Positions 9,136 through 17,666 of a DNA stretch of 64,000 bases are shown one piece after another. The notes under the pieces were generated by a model, which had not been told where the DNA came from, searched no databases, and worked only from the letters and a program-made list of their open reading frames with translations. Positions within the stretch are counted from its first letter, which is position 1, and each line of letters begins with the position of its first letter. Source of the DNA: Parvularcula marina (GTDB lineage Bacteria > Pseudomonadota > Alphaproteobacteria > Caulobacterales > Parvularculaceae); the NCBI RefSeq assembly GCF_003399445.1, contig NZ_QUQO01000001.1:1299001-1363000 (forward strand), in the 5' to 3' direction. Both the position numbers and the translations under genes were made by a program.

Positions 9136-10086
9136 ATGCCCGAAGCTGCGCCCTCTGTCACCCTCCGTCTGGCCGCGCCGCGCGGTTTTTGTGCCGGCGT
9201 CGACCGCGCCATTGAAATGGTCAAGAAGGCCATCGAGCGCTATGGCGCGCCGGTCTATGTCCGCCACGAGATCGTCCATAATGAAACGGTCGTCGCGCGC
9301 TTGAGAGAACTCGGCGCGGTCTTTGTCGAGGAACTTGAAGAGTGCCCCGATGACCGCCCGGTCCTCTTCTCCGCGCATGGTGTGCCCAAATCGGTGCCAG
9401 CAGAAGCAAAGGCCCGTAACCTGAAATTTCTCGATGCGACCTGCCCGCTTGTCTCGAAGGTCCATATCGAGACCGCGCGCCACCATGCGAATGGCCATCA
9501 CGTTCTTCTCATCGGTCATGCCGGTCACCCGGAAGTCATCGGCACGATGGGCCAGCTGCCGCAAGAGGCGATGACGCTGATCGAAACCGTCGAGGACGCT
9601 GAAAACTTTATCCCCCCCTCGGGCGGGCTCGCTTATGTTACCCAGACCACGCTGTCGGTCGATGATACGCAGGCGATTGTCGATGCCTTGAAGGCGCGCT
9701 TCCCGGACATCCATGTGCCGCATAAGGATGATATCTGCTACGCGACCACCAACCGGCAGGAAGCCGTCAAGGTGATTGCTAAAGACGCCGATGCGCTGAT
9801 CGTGATCGGCTCACCGGCTTCCTCCAACTCACAACGTCTGGTCGATGTCGGTCGCCGCGCGGGTTGCCCCTATGCGGTACTGGTTGAGAATGCAGACGTG
9901 GTCGACTGGGAAGAGATCGAACGGCTCGCCCCGCAAAAAGTGGCGATCACTGCCGGGGCTTCTGCGCCGGAACATCTCGTGCAAGGCCTTATCGAGGCAT
10001 TCCGCTCCCGGATGAATGTGACCATCGAGGAAGTCGAAACGGCCCGCGAGAATGTCACTTTCAAACTTCCCCGCGAACTCGTCTGA
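9136..10086 (+). CDS. ispH: 4-hydroxy-3-methylbut-2-enyl diphosphate reductase
   Basis: Last step of the MEP isoprenoid pathway: reduces HMBPP to IPP and DMAPP with a [4Fe-4S] cluster. 316 residues. The three cluster cysteines are in their family contexts: [11 protein letters not shown] (C19), [11 protein letters not shown] (C103) and [11 protein letters not shown] (C201). The ENSQR-like segment NSQRLVDVG and the acid/base region are present. ATG 9136 follows GTTAGGTGG. It heads a compact plus-strand run ispH-thrB-rnhA with gaps of 18 and 10 bp. Confidence 0.97.
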   Translation: MPEAAPSVTLRLAAPRGFCAGVDRAIEMVKKAIERYGAPVYVRHEIVHNETVVARLRELGAVFVEELEECPDDRPVLFSAHGVPKSVPAEAKARNLKFLDATCPLVSKVHIETARHHANGHHVLLIGHAGHPEVIGTMGQLPQEAMTLIETVEDAENFIPPSGGLAYVTQTTLSVDDTQAIVDALKARFPDIHVPHKDDICYATTNRQEAVKVIAKDADALIVIGSPASSNSQRLVDVGRRAGCPYAVLVENADVVDWEEIERLAPQKVAITAGASAPEHLVQGLIEAFRSRMNVTIEEVETARENVTFKLPRELV

Positions 10087-10104
10087 GAGATCGAGGGGGA
10101 GGTT

Positions 10105-11052
10105 ATGGCCGTCTATACCCATGTCAGCCGTGAGGAGCTTGAAGACTTCCTCACCCGCTATGACCTGCCGCCGCTAGTTGCCCATCACGGGATCGAGGCG
10201 GGGGTCGAGAATTCGAATTATTTCCTCGATACCGAAGACGGCCGTTACGTCCTCACCCTGTTTGAAAAACGGGTTGCCGAAGAGGACCTGCCCTATTTTC
10301 TGGGGCTGACGGAGCATTTGCGGCAAAAGGGGATGAACGTTCCCGCCCCTATCCACCTCAAAGATGGTGACATGATCGGCCAGCTCTGTGGCCGCCCGGC
10401 AGCGATTGTCACCTTCCTGCAGGGCGTAAGTGAAAAAAGCGCCAATCTCGCGCAGGCCCGCGCGGCAGGCACTTTGCTCGCACAGTTTCATCTTTCTACG
10501 GATGGATTTGAGCCCGAACGCGCCAATGACCTCGGCCCAGCGGACTGGGCCTTGATGGTCAAAGGGCTGGGCGACGGGCTCAACAAGATTGAGCTCGGCC
10601 TCTTTGGCAATCTGCGGGCCGAAGCAGAGCACCTGATGGCATCATGGCCTTCCCAGCTGCCGCGCGGCCAGATCCACGCGGATTTCTTCCCGGATAATGT
10701 CATGTTCGATGGCGACAGCCCGGCAGGCGTTATCGATTTTTATTTCGCGTGTACGGATTTCTTTGCCTACGATCTCGCCATCGCCATGAATGCCTTCACG
10801 GCTGAGGATGCGCCCTCTCCCGATCTCGGCATGGCCCTCATGCAAGGCTATGAAACGGTTCGCCCGTTGAGCCGTGAAGAAAAAGAAGCGCTGCCTCTCT
10901 TCTGGCGCGGCTCAGCCTTGCGCTTTGCCCTCACCCGCGCACATGATTTCATCCATCAGGTGCCGGGCAGTCTTGTTCAGGTCAAAGATCCCAAACCCTG
11001 GCTTGCGCTTCTGGGCGCACACCGGCAAAGCCCGGGCTTCTTTTCCGCCTGA
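10105..11052 (+). CDS. thrB: Homoserine kinase, ThrB2/choline-kinase-like type
   Basis: ATP-dependent phosphorylation of homoserine in threonine synthesis, using the aminoglycoside-phosphotransferase fold common in alphaproteobacteria rather than the GHMP kinase. 315 residues. The N-lobe has [21 protein letters not shown]; the catalytic loop is [14 protein letters not shown] (HxD-x4-N) and the metal-binding segment is [21 protein letters not shown] strong GAGGGGGAGG precedes ATG 10105. Sits in the ispH-thrB-rnhA run seen in many alphaproteobacteria. Confidence 0.93.
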   Translation: MAVYTHVSREELEDFLTRYDLPPLVAHHGIEAGVENSNYFLDTEDGRYVLTLFEKRVAEEDLPYFLGLTEHLRQKGMNVPAPIHLKDGDMIGQLCGRPAAIVTFLQGVSEKSANLAQARAAGTLLAQFHLSTDGFEPERANDLGPADWALMVKGLGDGLNKIELGLFGNLRAEAEHLMASWPSQLPRGQIHADFFPDNVMFDGDSPAGVIDFYFACTDFFAYDLAIAMNAFTAEDAPSPDLGMALMQGYETVRPLSREEKEALPLFWRGSALRFALTRAHDFIHQVPGSLVQVKDPKPWLALLGAHRQSPGFFSA

Positions 11053-11062
11053 GGGGTTCGGC

Positions 11063-11491
11063 ATGATTGAGATTTATACGGATGGTGCTTGTTCGGGGAA
11101 TCCGGGTCCAGGCGGATGGGGTGTCCTCATCCAAGAGAACGGCCAAGAGCGGAAACTCAGCGGCGGCGAGCGGGCAACGACCAATAACCGCATGGAGCTG
11201 ATGGGCGCGATCGAAGCCCTCAAGGCTTTCCCCGAAGGCACGCCGCTCACTCTTCATACGGACAGTACCTATGTAAAGAACGGGGTGACGAGCTGGGTCC
11301 ACTCATGGAAGCGCAATGGCTGGAAAACGGCATCAAAGAAGCCTGTCAAGAATCAGGACCTCTGGGAAATGCTCGATGCCCTCGCCTCCTCGCGTCAGGT
11401 GACGTGGAAATGGGTCAAGGGTCACGCAGGACATCCGGGCAATGAAGAAGCCGACCGGCTGGCCCGTGAGGGGCTCGAAGCCGCGCTCTGA
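11063..11491 (+). CDS. rnhA: Ribonuclease HI
   Basis: Degrades RNA in RNA:DNA hybrids. With ATG 11063 the protein is 142 residues and carries the full DEDD site: D7 in [12 protein letters not shown]45 in NRMELMGA, D67 in HTDSTYV and D131 in NEEADRLA, plus the flexible-loop histidines H121/H124. The frame is open further upstream, inside thrB, but conservation and a GAGGGG site just before it fix the start here. Ten bases after thrB, so co-transcribed. Confidence 0.97.
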   Translation: MIEIYTDGACSGNPGPGGWGVLIQENGQERKLSGGERATTNNRMELMGAIEALKAFPEGTPLTLHTDSTYVKNGVTSWVHSWKRNGWKTASKKPVKNQDLWEMLDALASSRQVTWKWVKGHAGHPGNEEADRLAREGLEAAL

Positions 11492-11588
11492 AACTTGATC
11501 TCAGATCAACAGTTTTCATGATTTGCGTTTCGCCCACGGGGGTGTGCACACTCCTCCCGTTCAGCCAAACCCCCTGGGAGGGAATGTC

Positions 11589-12191
11589 ATGAAACTGAAA
11601 CTGCTTGCCTGCGCTGCCGTCCTGACACTGGCCGCCTGCGCCACACCGTCGACCGGCCCCGATGCGACGGCCCGGTTTGACCGTTTTGAGTATGCCTCGG
11701 GGGCAGTCGATTTCTCCTCTTACGATCAGGTCTTTATTGCCCCGATCACGGCATCTGATGAGCTGAAGGAACTTGTCGGCTACCGCCCGATGGGGCCCAG
11801 CGACACCAAACGGCCTATCACGCTCGATGACCTTGGCGACAAGGCAGAAGACCTTGATGACGAAGTCCGCACCGCGCTCGGCGGCGTCGTCGAACTCGTC
11901 GGCGCTGGTGGTCCGGGCATCCTCACCCTTGAGGTTGAGATGACCAAGCTCGAAGCAAACCGCCCGACACAGGCCGACATGATCGCAGAGCCCAGCCTCA
12001 GCCTACAGAGTGTCTATGCCGGCAAGGCAGAAGTCATGGTGACCTTCAGTGAAAACGGCCGCGTGCTCGCAACAGCTGTTGATGGCGATTATCCGACCCT
12101 CAACGATACGCTGCCTCCCGCGCCGATCTGGTCGACGGTCAATCAGTATTACAGCCGTCTTGCCCGCAAGCTGGCTGACCTGATGAGCTAA
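11589..12191 (+). CDS. DUF3313-like lipoprotein
   Basis: 200-residue outer-membrane-type lipoprotein. Starting at ATG 11589 (site GGGAGGGAATGTC) gives a signal peptide with lipobox LAAC, lipidated at C17. The body, with FSSYDQVFIAPITAS near the start and repeated references to an 85-100 residue beta-rich core ending in YYSRLARKLADLM, fits the DUF3313 group of uncharacterised lipoproteins; that assignment is from memory of the family pattern. Stands alone between rnhA and the convergent queE. Confidence 0.7.
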   Translation: MKLKLLACAAVLTLAACATPSTGPDATARFDRFEYASGAVDFSSYDQVFIAPITASDELKELVGYRPMGPSDTKRPITLDDLGDKAEDLDDEVRTALGGVVELVGAGGPGILTLEVEMTKLEANRPTQADMIAEPSLSLQSVYAGKAEVMVTFSENGRVLATAVDGDYPTLNDTLPPAPIWSTVNQYYSRLARKLADLMS

Positions 12192-12194
12192 GGC

Positions 12195-12824
12195 TCAAGG
12201 AATGCCGATCAGCTTGTGTGTCTGGAGTGACAGGCGCCATTGCGGATGTGAACGGCAATAGGCGATCGTCTCGGCGGTCGCCTTTTCCTTGTCGGGCCCA
12301 TCCATGGGCTGAAGGAAGAAATGCTCGAAACTGAGCCCGGCAAACTGCTCCGGCTGCGCATCCGCCTGCGGATAGACGAGTTTTAATTCGTGCCCGGAGG
12401 TCTGAACCAGAGGTGCCGTGCTTTTCGGGCTGACGCAGATCCAGTCGAGCCCCTCAGGCGCGGGGATCGTGCCGTTGGTCTCAACCCCGACTTTGAAGCC
12501 GATCTGGTGGAAGGCAACGATCAACTGGCTGTCGAGCTGGAGGAGCGGCTCGCCGCCCGTGCAGACTACATAAGGCCGCCCGCCTTTCGGCCAAAAGCTT
12601 GCGACATGCGCCGCAAGGGCAGCCGCAGTCGGGAACTTGCCGCCGCCCGGCCCGTCTGTGCCGACAAAATCGGTATCGCAGAACCGGCAGACGGCTGCGG
12701 CCCGATCCTCTTCCCGGCCCGTCCACAGATTGCAGCCGGCAAAGCGCAGGAAGACGGCCGCCCGGCCCGTCTGCGCGCCCTCGCCCTGCAACGTGAAGTA
12801 GCATTCCTTGACGCTATAGGTCAC
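12195..12824 (-). CDS. queE: 7-carboxy-7-deazaguanine synthase
   Basis: Radical-SAM enzyme of queuosine/7-deazapurine synthesis (CPH4 to CDG). The cluster motif is the extended C-x14-C-x2-C form, from [10 protein letters not shown] to VCRFCDTDF, known from Burkholderia-type Que[22 protein letters not shown] and the substrate region follow. I choose GTG at 12824: it gives 209 residues starting MTYSVKE, the family-typical beginning, and a 4-base GTGA overlap with queC. ATG 12839 is the alternative. Translationally coupled to queC. Confidence 0.93.
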   Translation of the reverse strand: MTYSVKECYFTLQGEGAQTGRAAVFLRFAGCNLWTGREEDRAAAVCRFCDTDFVGTDGPGGGKFPTAAALAAHVASFWPKGGRPYVVCTGGEPLLQLDSQLIVAFHQIGFKVGVETNGTIPAPEGLDWICVSPKSTAPLVQTSGHELKLVYPQADAQPEQFAGLSFEHFFLQPMDGPDKEKATAETIAYCRSHPQWRLSLQTHKLIGIP

Positions 12825-13522
12825 TTGGCCGCCTGCCATTCGGCATAGCCCCGAGCCCGCTCAACGCAGGCCGGGCATGTCCCGCAGCCATAACCCCAGT
12901 CATGACGCTGAGACCGGTCACCCTTGTAACAGGTGTGGGATGTCTCCCGGATCATCTCGGTCAGCTCGTCCCCGCCCAGCTCATTGGCAAGCGCCCAGGT
13001 CTCTGCCTTTGAGCGGAACATCAGCGGGGTCTCGACCTTCAGATCAGGATCAATCCCCAGCGCCAGCGCCTGCGCCAAGGTCTGGATCGTGTCGTCCCGA
13101 CAGTCCGGATACCCCGCCGCATCGGTCTGGCACATCCCGCCGACAAGATCGCCGATCCCCCGGCGCACGGCCAAAGCGCCCGACAAAGCGAGGAAAACTA
13201 CATTGCGACCTGGCAGAAAGGTCGTCGGTAATCCCCGCCGGCCCGTCTCGATTTCGAGTTCCGCCGTCATCGCTGTCGCGCCGATTTCATTAAAAGCCGG
13301 GACCGTCAGCGTGTGATCTTCGCCGAGTTTGCCGCCTTCATCCCGCGCAGCATACCAGTCACGGACCTTTTGCCGGGCTTCGAGTTCCACGCGGTGCCGC
13401 TGGCCGTAATCGAAGCCGACAGTCTCGACACGGTCATATCGCGCCAGCGCCCAGCCAAGGCACGTCGCAGAATCCTGCCCGCCAGAGAGAAGCACCAGAG
13501 CTGAATGTCGATCGAGGTCCAT
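12821..13522 (-). CDS. queC: 7-cyano-7-deazaguanine synthase
   Basis: Converts CDG to preQ0 with ATP and ammonia. 233 residues. The PP-loop SGGQDSATC is at 13-21, and the C-terminal zinc site [14 protein letters not shown] is paired with the upstream HTCYKGDR cysteine. Overlaps queE by four bases; queD and queF are not in the window. A TATAAT-like hexamer at 13571-13576 on this strand could be the -10 box, but I find no convincing -35. The leader does not show a recognisable preQ1 riboswitch. Confidence 0.95.
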   Translation of the reverse strand: MDLDRHSALVLLSGGQDSATCLGWALARYDRVETVGFDYGQRHRVELEARQKVRDWYAARDEGGKLGEDHTLTVPAFNEIGATAMTAELEIETGRRGLPTTFLPGRNVVFLALSGALAVRRGIGDLVGGMCQTDAAGYPDCRDDTIQTLAQALALGIDPDLKVETPLMFRSKAETWALANELGGDELTEMIRETSHTCYKGDRSQRHDWGYGCGTCPACVERARGYAEWQAAK

Positions 13523-13616
13523 TCGCCGCCTTTAGCGCCGCGCGAAGCGTCTGACACCCCTCGCCTTTTCATTATACGGTTAATCAGACGGAAAGCTTAC
13601 GCCACTTAAAGTTGCA

Positions 13617-13691
13617 ACCATCGGCGACGATCCTCCCTGATCGATCCGATGGGGGCGCCACCAATGTTTCCCCGAGGAAATCGCCGATGGT
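13617..13691. other. 75-nt structured intergenic element (branched hairpin)
   Basis: A perfect 11-bp closing inverted repeat (ACCATCGGCGA / TCGCCGATGGT) encloses 53 nt. Read on the minus strand the interior contains the hairpin TTTCC-TCGG-GGAAA and a GATC...GATC hairpin, so a multi-branched fold is likely. No coding potential. It sits 95 bp upstream of queC and downstream of the ZIP gene, both on the minus strand. Could be a small RNA, a leader element or a mobile-repeat remnant; I do not recognise it. Confidence 0.5.
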
Positions 13692-13719
13692 GAGTGCAGA
13701 TGGCCCTCTGCATGATCCG

Positions 13720-13752
13720 GGGTGCGGGAAGGATGTCCTTCTTTCCGCACCC
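13720..13752 (-). terminator. Strong hairpin in the 3' region of the ZIP transporter gene
   Basis: GGGTGCGG-GAAGGA / TCCTTC-TTT-CCGCACCC: 14 paired bases with a 2-nt loop and a 3-nt bulge, starting 13 bp after the ZIP stop. There is no T-run on the minus strand, so it may be a stability hairpin or a Rho-assisted terminator rather than a classical intrinsic one. Confidence 0.5.
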
Positions 13753-13764
13753 TACTCTCATCTT

Positions 13765-14535
13765 TTAGTGATCGTGCGGATCCTGTTCATGACCCATTGA
13801 GGCATCATGCGGCTCTTCTATGTGGTCATGACCGAATGACAGACCGAAGGCGAGCAGGACACCCAAGAGATAGGCGATCAGCACCCGCGCCCGAATGCCA
13901 TCAATGACATGGGTCGGCAGATGGGTGGCTCCAACATAAAGAAGTGCGCCGGCCGCGGCTGCGAGGAAAAGTCCGAAATCAGGCTGCGACATGCCGTCGA
14001 GCACCTCGAGGGAGACCACAGCCCCGAGCGGTGTCGTGATCGCCGCGCCGATGAATCCGCCGAGCCATGAGACAAGCGCATTCGCCCCGCCCGTCCGCAG
14101 CACCGCATAGAGGATCACAGCCTCCGCAAATTCATGCGTGATCAGGCCAATGGAGGCGACCCAGCCTACGAATGGATCGTGGTCAAAGAGGATCCCGTAT
14201 TCAAAGCCATCAAGGAATGAGTGAATGCCGATGGCAAAGAGCGGCGCAATGACCATGAGCCCCTTTCCCTGACGGAAAAGCGCGTTGACCCCGAAAAGCA
14301 GCAGATACCCGGCGAGCGCGACAAACGGCGCGTTCGGATGGGCCTTGAAAGCGGATGGCAGAAGAAGAAGCGCTGTCGTGACCAGAATGCCGGATGCAAA
14401 GGCGGCAAAATGCACACGATTGCGCATCGCCCAGGCGTCATTGATGCTGACGATGACCAGCCCGAGCGTCGCAACACCGGCAGCCACGAGGCTTGCCAGC
14501 ACCGCCAAAGGCAGGCTCTCAAGAAAATCAACCAT
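13765..14535 (-). CDS. ZIP-family divalent metal transporter
   Basis: Inner-membrane metal (zinc or iron) importer of 256 residues with about eight hydrophobic segments. The two metal-site helices carry HSFLDGFEYG and HEFAEAVILY, as expected for TM4 and TM5 of ZIP proteins. The C-terminus is a short histidine-rich tail (FGHDHIEEPHDASMG onward, seven His in about 23 residues), likely a cytosolic or periplasmic metal sensor. No Zur-type operator was identified upstream. Monocistronic, with structured sequence after its stop. Confidence 0.85.
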   Translation of the reverse strand: MVDFLESLPLAVLASLVAAGVATLGLVIVSINDAWAMRNRVHFAAFASGILVTTALLLLPSAFKAHPNAPFVALAGYLLLFGVNALFRQGKGLMVIAPLFAIGIHSFLDGFEYGILFDHDPFVGWVASIGLITHEFAEAVILYAVLRTGGANALVSWLGGFIGAAITTPLGAVVSLEVLDGMSQPDFGLFLAAAAGALLYVGATHLPTHVIDGIRARVLIAYLLGVLLAFGLSFGHDHIEEPHDASMGHEQDPHDH

Positions 14536-14738
14536 TCACCACCGCGCGCGGGGATCCCCCAAAGATATACTGTCCCCAGCAAAAAACTGGCACCTTTTCT
14601 CAGCGAACACAAGCATTCGCCGTGATAAAGTCACGCAATCGCATGACCCAAAAATGCGTCTTTTTCTCATGCATGGCGCCATTGCCACAGATCGGCAGAG
14701 TGATAGCCTATCGACATTATATAATAGGGAGAGCTCCA

Positions 14739-15173
14739 ATGCCCCGTTTCCAGATCGCCAGCCTTGCCCTTCTCAGCCTTGGACTGATGGCCTGCGGCAC
14801 ATCAGCCTCTAGCGAGGACAAACCGACAACCGAAGAAGCCCTTGAGGACAAGCGCGTCGGCGAAAGGGTTGATCGCGTTTGCTTTGCCCAGTCGATCAGC
14901 GGCTTCCGCGAATGGGACGGCCCTGACGGGCTGATCCTGAAGAAAGGCGTCCGCGACGAATATCTCGTTGTCCTGTCTCGCTCGTGCCGGTCGGCGGACC
15001 GCGCCCAGCGGGTCGGCCTTGATGACCGCTTCGGGTCAGGCTGCATCACCCGCGGCGACTCCCTTTATATCTCTGAGGAGATTTTCGGCGGCAACGACAC
15101 AGATCCTTTCACGGTCGATCGCTGTCTCATCACCGCAATTTATGAGTGGAATGAGGATGCCGCAGAGGAATAA
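14739..15173 (+). CDS. DUF6491-like small lipoprotein
   Basis: 144 residues. ATG 14739, after AGGGAGAG, gives a signal peptide with lipobox GLMAC. The mature protein has the pattern CFAQSISGFREWD, then YLVVLSRSC, then CITRGDSLYI and a final DRCLITAIYEW: conserved cysteines and a short beta-barrel-like layout resembling DUF6491. Function unknown. Nine bases separate it from the carbonic anhydrase gene, so they form one transcript. A TATAAT at 14720-14725 is too close to the start to be a confident promoter. Confidence 0.7.
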   Translation: MPRFQIASLALLSLGLMACGTSASSEDKPTTEEALEDKRVGERVDRVCFAQSISGFREWDGPDGLILKKGVRDEYLVVLSRSCRSADRAQRVGLDDRFGSGCITRGDSLYISEEIFGGNDTDPFTVDRCLITAIYEWNEDAAEE

Positions 15174-15182
15174 GGGAGGGCT

Positions 15183-15737
15183 ATGACCTCTCCTTCTCCT
15201 CTGATCCTTCCCTTCGAAGGCAAGACCCCGCAAATTGACGACAGCGCCTTTATTGCTCCTGGCGCTGTCATTATCGGCGATGTGACCATCGGACCTGAGG
15301 CTTCGGTCTGGTACGCTTGCGTCCTGCGCGGCGACACCAATGCCATTAAAGTTGGTGCACGAAGCAATATTCAGGACGGCACCATCATCCATGTCGACGC
15401 TCCCGACCATGGCGGCACGCCGGTTCTGATCGGCACGAATGTCCTCGTCGGGCACAAATGCATGCTGCATGGCTGCACCGTTGAGGATGAGGGCTTTGTC
15501 GGCATGGGCGCGACCATGCTGGATGGCTCAACCGTGCAGACAGGCGCATTCCTCGCCGCAGGCGCTTTTCTTGGCCCGAAGAAAACTGTGCCGAGCGGTG
15601 AGATGTGGGGCGGTCTGCCCGCCCGCAAGCTACGCAATCTCAAAGGCATGGAAGACAAGATGGCCGCGATGGGCGCGGCGCATTATGTCGAGGAAGCCCG
15701 GAGGCACATGACAGCCCTTGCCGAGGCCGCCGAGTAA
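15183..15737 (+). CDS. Gamma-carbonic anhydrase family protein
   Basis: Left-handed beta-helix trimer of 184 residues (YrdA/PaaY-like). Hexapeptide repeats run from about 20 to 150. The zinc ligands are all present: H70 in TIIHVDAPD, and H91 and H96 in VLVGHKCMLHGC. Typical LRGD (48-51) and NIQDG segments are visible. True carbonic anhydrase activity in this subgroup is variable. Strong AAGGGAGG site before ATG 15183. Confidence 0.9.
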   Translation: MTSPSPLILPFEGKTPQIDDSAFIAPGAVIIGDVTIGPEASVWYACVLRGDTNAIKVGARSNIQDGTIIHVDAPDHGGTPVLIGTNVLVGHKCMLHGCTVEDEGFVGMGATMLDGSTVQTGAFLAAGAFLGPKKTVPSGEMWGGLPARKLRNLKGMEDKMAAMGAAHYVEEARRHMTALAEAAE

Positions 15738-15750
15738 GCGCCCAAGCTGC

Positions 15751-15779
15751 TTGACAGTGTGGTGGGCAAATCCCAAATC
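15751..15779 (+). promoter_or_regulatory. Candidate tRNA-Ala promoter
   Basis: A perfect TTGACA at 15751-15756 is followed 17 bp later by a weak -10 (CAAATC, 15774-15779), 12 bp before the mature tRNA. A consensus -35 with a poor -10 is common for alphaproteobacterial stable-RNA promoters. Confidence 0.45.
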
Positions 15780-15791
15780 CTGATCCTCTCA

Positions 15792-15867
15792 GGGCCCGTA
15801 GCTCAGTTGGTAGAGCGCGTCGTTCGCAATGACGAGGCCAGCGGTTCGATTCCGCTCGGGTCCACCA
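15792..15867 (+). tRNA. tRNA-Ala (anticodon CGC)
   Basis: 76-nt cloverleaf with encoded CCA. The acceptor stem GGGCCCG / CGGGTCC contains the alanine identity pair G3-U70. D arm GCTC...GAGC, anticodon stem CGTCG / TGACG with loop TTCGCAA (anticodon CGC, reading GCG), 5-nt variable loop, and T arm AGCGG-TTCGATT-CCGCT. All arms pair, so the gene should be functional. Confidence 0.97.
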
Positions 15868-15956
15868 TCATTTTCCCATTGCTACTGACACATTTAGCCG
15901 TTCGAAGTGATCCGTTCTTCCTTCCTCGGATCAATTATGCGCCGGGGAGAGGCTGA

Positions 15957-16406
15957 TCACGCCCCGACCTTCAGGATGGCCTTCAGCCCAGCTCGCATGA
16001 CATCGGGGAGCGGACAGGGGCGCCGGCTCTCACGATCCACATAGACATGTACAAACCGGCCAGACGCAGATGCCTGGCTCTCGCCTTCCCGGAAAATCGC
16101 CGTTTCATAAATGACACTCGAATTTCCAAGGTGATCGACACGGACGCCGACGGAGAGCCTTTCTGGATAAGACAGCGCAGAATAGTATCTGCACCCCGTT
16201 TCGACGACCAGCCCGATCACCCGGCCCGCATGAATATCAAGACCACACTCCGCAATGAGATAGGCGTTCACCGCCGTGTCGAAATAGGAATAATAGACGA
16301 CATTATTGACATGTCCGTAGACATCATTGTCAGACCACCGCGTCTCTATCGGATGGATATATCTGAACTCCTCGCGCGAAGGACGTTGTTCACCAGGCTT
16401 GCTCAT
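15957..16406 (-). CDS. Acyl-CoA thioesterase, hot-dog fold (YbgC/FadM-like)
   Basis: 149 residues with the 4HBT signature RWSDNDVYGHVNNVVYYSYFD (catalytic acidic region near residue 25 and the HVNN turn). Hydrolyses acyl- or aryl-CoA thioesters. Its start overlaps the alcohol dehydrogenase stop by 17 bp, so the two are coupled and probably act on the same compound class. The tRNA-Ala gene lies just beyond its stop. Substrate unknown. Confidence 0.85.
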   Translation of the reverse strand: MSKPGEQRPSREEFRYIHPIETRWSDNDVYGHVNNVVYYSYFDTAVNAYLIAECGLDIHAGRVIGLVVETGCRYYSALSYPERLSVGVRVDHLGNSSVIYETAIFREGESQASASGRFVHVYVDRESRRPCPLPDVMRAGLKAILKVGA

Positions 16407-17544
16407 AGATACTCAATGCGTCCTCATAAGATATTTCTCTGGGGTTGTTGATGAGTAGCCGGGTCTGCTTCATCGCATCCGACGCGAGATCAGAAAGCCG
16501 GTCCTGAGGAACGCCAAGATCTCTGAGCTGCTGCCTCAAGCCGACCCGCTCGCATAATTCAGACATGTAATGCGCGAATTTTCCTGCGCGGCTTTCATCA
16601 CCACCCTGCCCGTCCCCGGTCAGATGTGTGTATAGTTCTGCATACTGCTCTTTTGCAGATAGCGCATTAAATTCCAGAACATATGGCAGGACAAGCGCAT
16701 TCGATAAGCCATGCGGGAGATGAAATATCCCGCCCAATGGATAGGCCAGTGCATGAACACCAGCCACAGGCGCATTGGCAAATGCCTGCCCCGCCAGCAT
16801 GGAGCCAAGAAGAGCATCAGACCGAGCGGTGAGATCCGTGCCGTCATCATAGGCGGCAGGAACCGCCGCTGACAGCAGGCTGAGCGCTTTTAACGCTAGT
16901 GCATCAGAAATCGGGTTCTTCTTGTGACGTGACGTATACGCTTCAATCGCATGAACCATGGCATCAAGCCCCGTCGCAGCCGTCACATGCCCCGGCAGTC
17001 TGATGGTCAATTCAGGATCGAGAATGGCGGCATCGGCATAGAGTACCGGCGACACAATACCGGATTTCGTCGTCTCTCCTGTCGTGACGATCGCAATCGG
17101 CGTCACCTCGGAGCCCGTCCCGGCTGTCGTCGGCACAAGGAAGAGCGGCTTTCGTCGGCCCCTGATCTGATCAATCCCGTACATCGACGCCAGATCCTGC
17201 TCCCCCTCCGCCAGAACGGCCAACAATTTTGCCGCGTCCAGAGAGCTCCCACCGCCTAGCCCAAGATAGCCGTCACACCCGGCACTCCGTGCCTTTTCCG
17301 TCATATCGAGCATGAGTTGTTCTGGTGGATCCGCAACGACATCATCGCAGATCGTGACCTTGACCCCGGCAGCAGAAAGAGAGGCACACGCATTGTCGAG
17401 CAGTCCCGCTTCTCGTACCCCTCGATCAGTTACCAGAAATATGGACGAGACGGATGATTCAGCCGCGAGATAATCACCGAGCGTCCGGGCCGCCCCTGCC
17501 TTCATGTAAATCTTTGGGACCGTGAGAAACTGAAAATCTGTCAC
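16390..17544 (-). CDS. Iron-containing alcohol dehydrogenase
   Basis: Group III, NAD(P)-dependent alcohol dehydrogenase (384 residues from GTG 17544). The dinucleotide-binding GLGGGSSLDAAK and the metal-binding region DAMVHAIEAYTSRHKKNPISD, followed by GVHALAYPLGG and FHLPHGLSNA, give the Asp and three His ligands. I prefer GTG 17544 over ATG 17598: the GTG has a GGGGAGCCAAGG site and matches family length, while the ATG sits in the U-tract of the upstream gene's terminator. Downstream of the TetR/TonB receptor pair and coupled to the thioesterase. Confidence 0.88.
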   Translation of the reverse strand: MTDFQFLTVPKIYMKAGAARTLGDYLAAESSVSSIFLVTDRGVREAGLLDNACASLSAAGVKVTICDDVVADPPEQLMLDMTEKARSAGCDGYLGLGGGSSLDAAKLLAVLAEGEQDLASMYGIDQIRGRRKPLFLVPTTAGTGSEVTPIAIVTTGETTKSGIVSPVLYADAAILDPELTIRLPGHVTAATGLDAMVHAIEAYTSRHKKNPISDALALKALSLLSAAVPAAYDDGTDLTARSDALLGSMLAGQAFANAPVAGVHALAYPLGGIFHLPHGLSNALVLPYVLEFNALSAKEQYAELYTHLTGDGQGGDESRAGKFAHYMSELCERVGLRQQLRDLGVPQDRLSDLASDAMKQTRLLINNPREISYEDALSIYEQAW

Positions 17545-17599
17545 CCTTGGCTCCCCTTCCCGGCTAAAGACCGGACGCAAAAATCGTTGCGCATACATT

Positions 17600-17643
17600 T
17601 TATAAAAATGAAACCGACCCCCGGCATGCGCACCGGGGATCGG
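17600..17643 (-). terminator. Intrinsic terminator of the TonB receptor gene
   Basis: 11-bp stem CCGATCCCCGG / CCGGGGGTCGG (one T-G wobble, 17614-17643) with an 8-nt loop, followed on the minus strand by TTTCATTTTT. It lies 24 bp after the receptor stop and just before the alcohol dehydrogenase, so the dehydrogenase is expressed by read-through or from its own promoter. Confidence 0.85.
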
Positions 17644-17666
17644 CGTCAGATTGGTACGTTCAGATA

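Noticed and set aside
9064-9723. Minus-strand frame of 219 codons over ispH
   Set aside because: IspH on the plus strand has all three cluster cysteines; the antisense translation has no family resemblance.
13523-13620. Possible preQ1 riboswitch upstream of queC
   Set aside because: No H-type pseudoknot pattern or typical A-rich tail could be found; the structures further upstream are too large and differently arranged.
14720-14725. TATAAT as promoter of the DUF6491-like lipoprotein
   Set aside because: It lies 13 bp before the start codon, touches the ribosome-binding site and has no -35 at the right distance.
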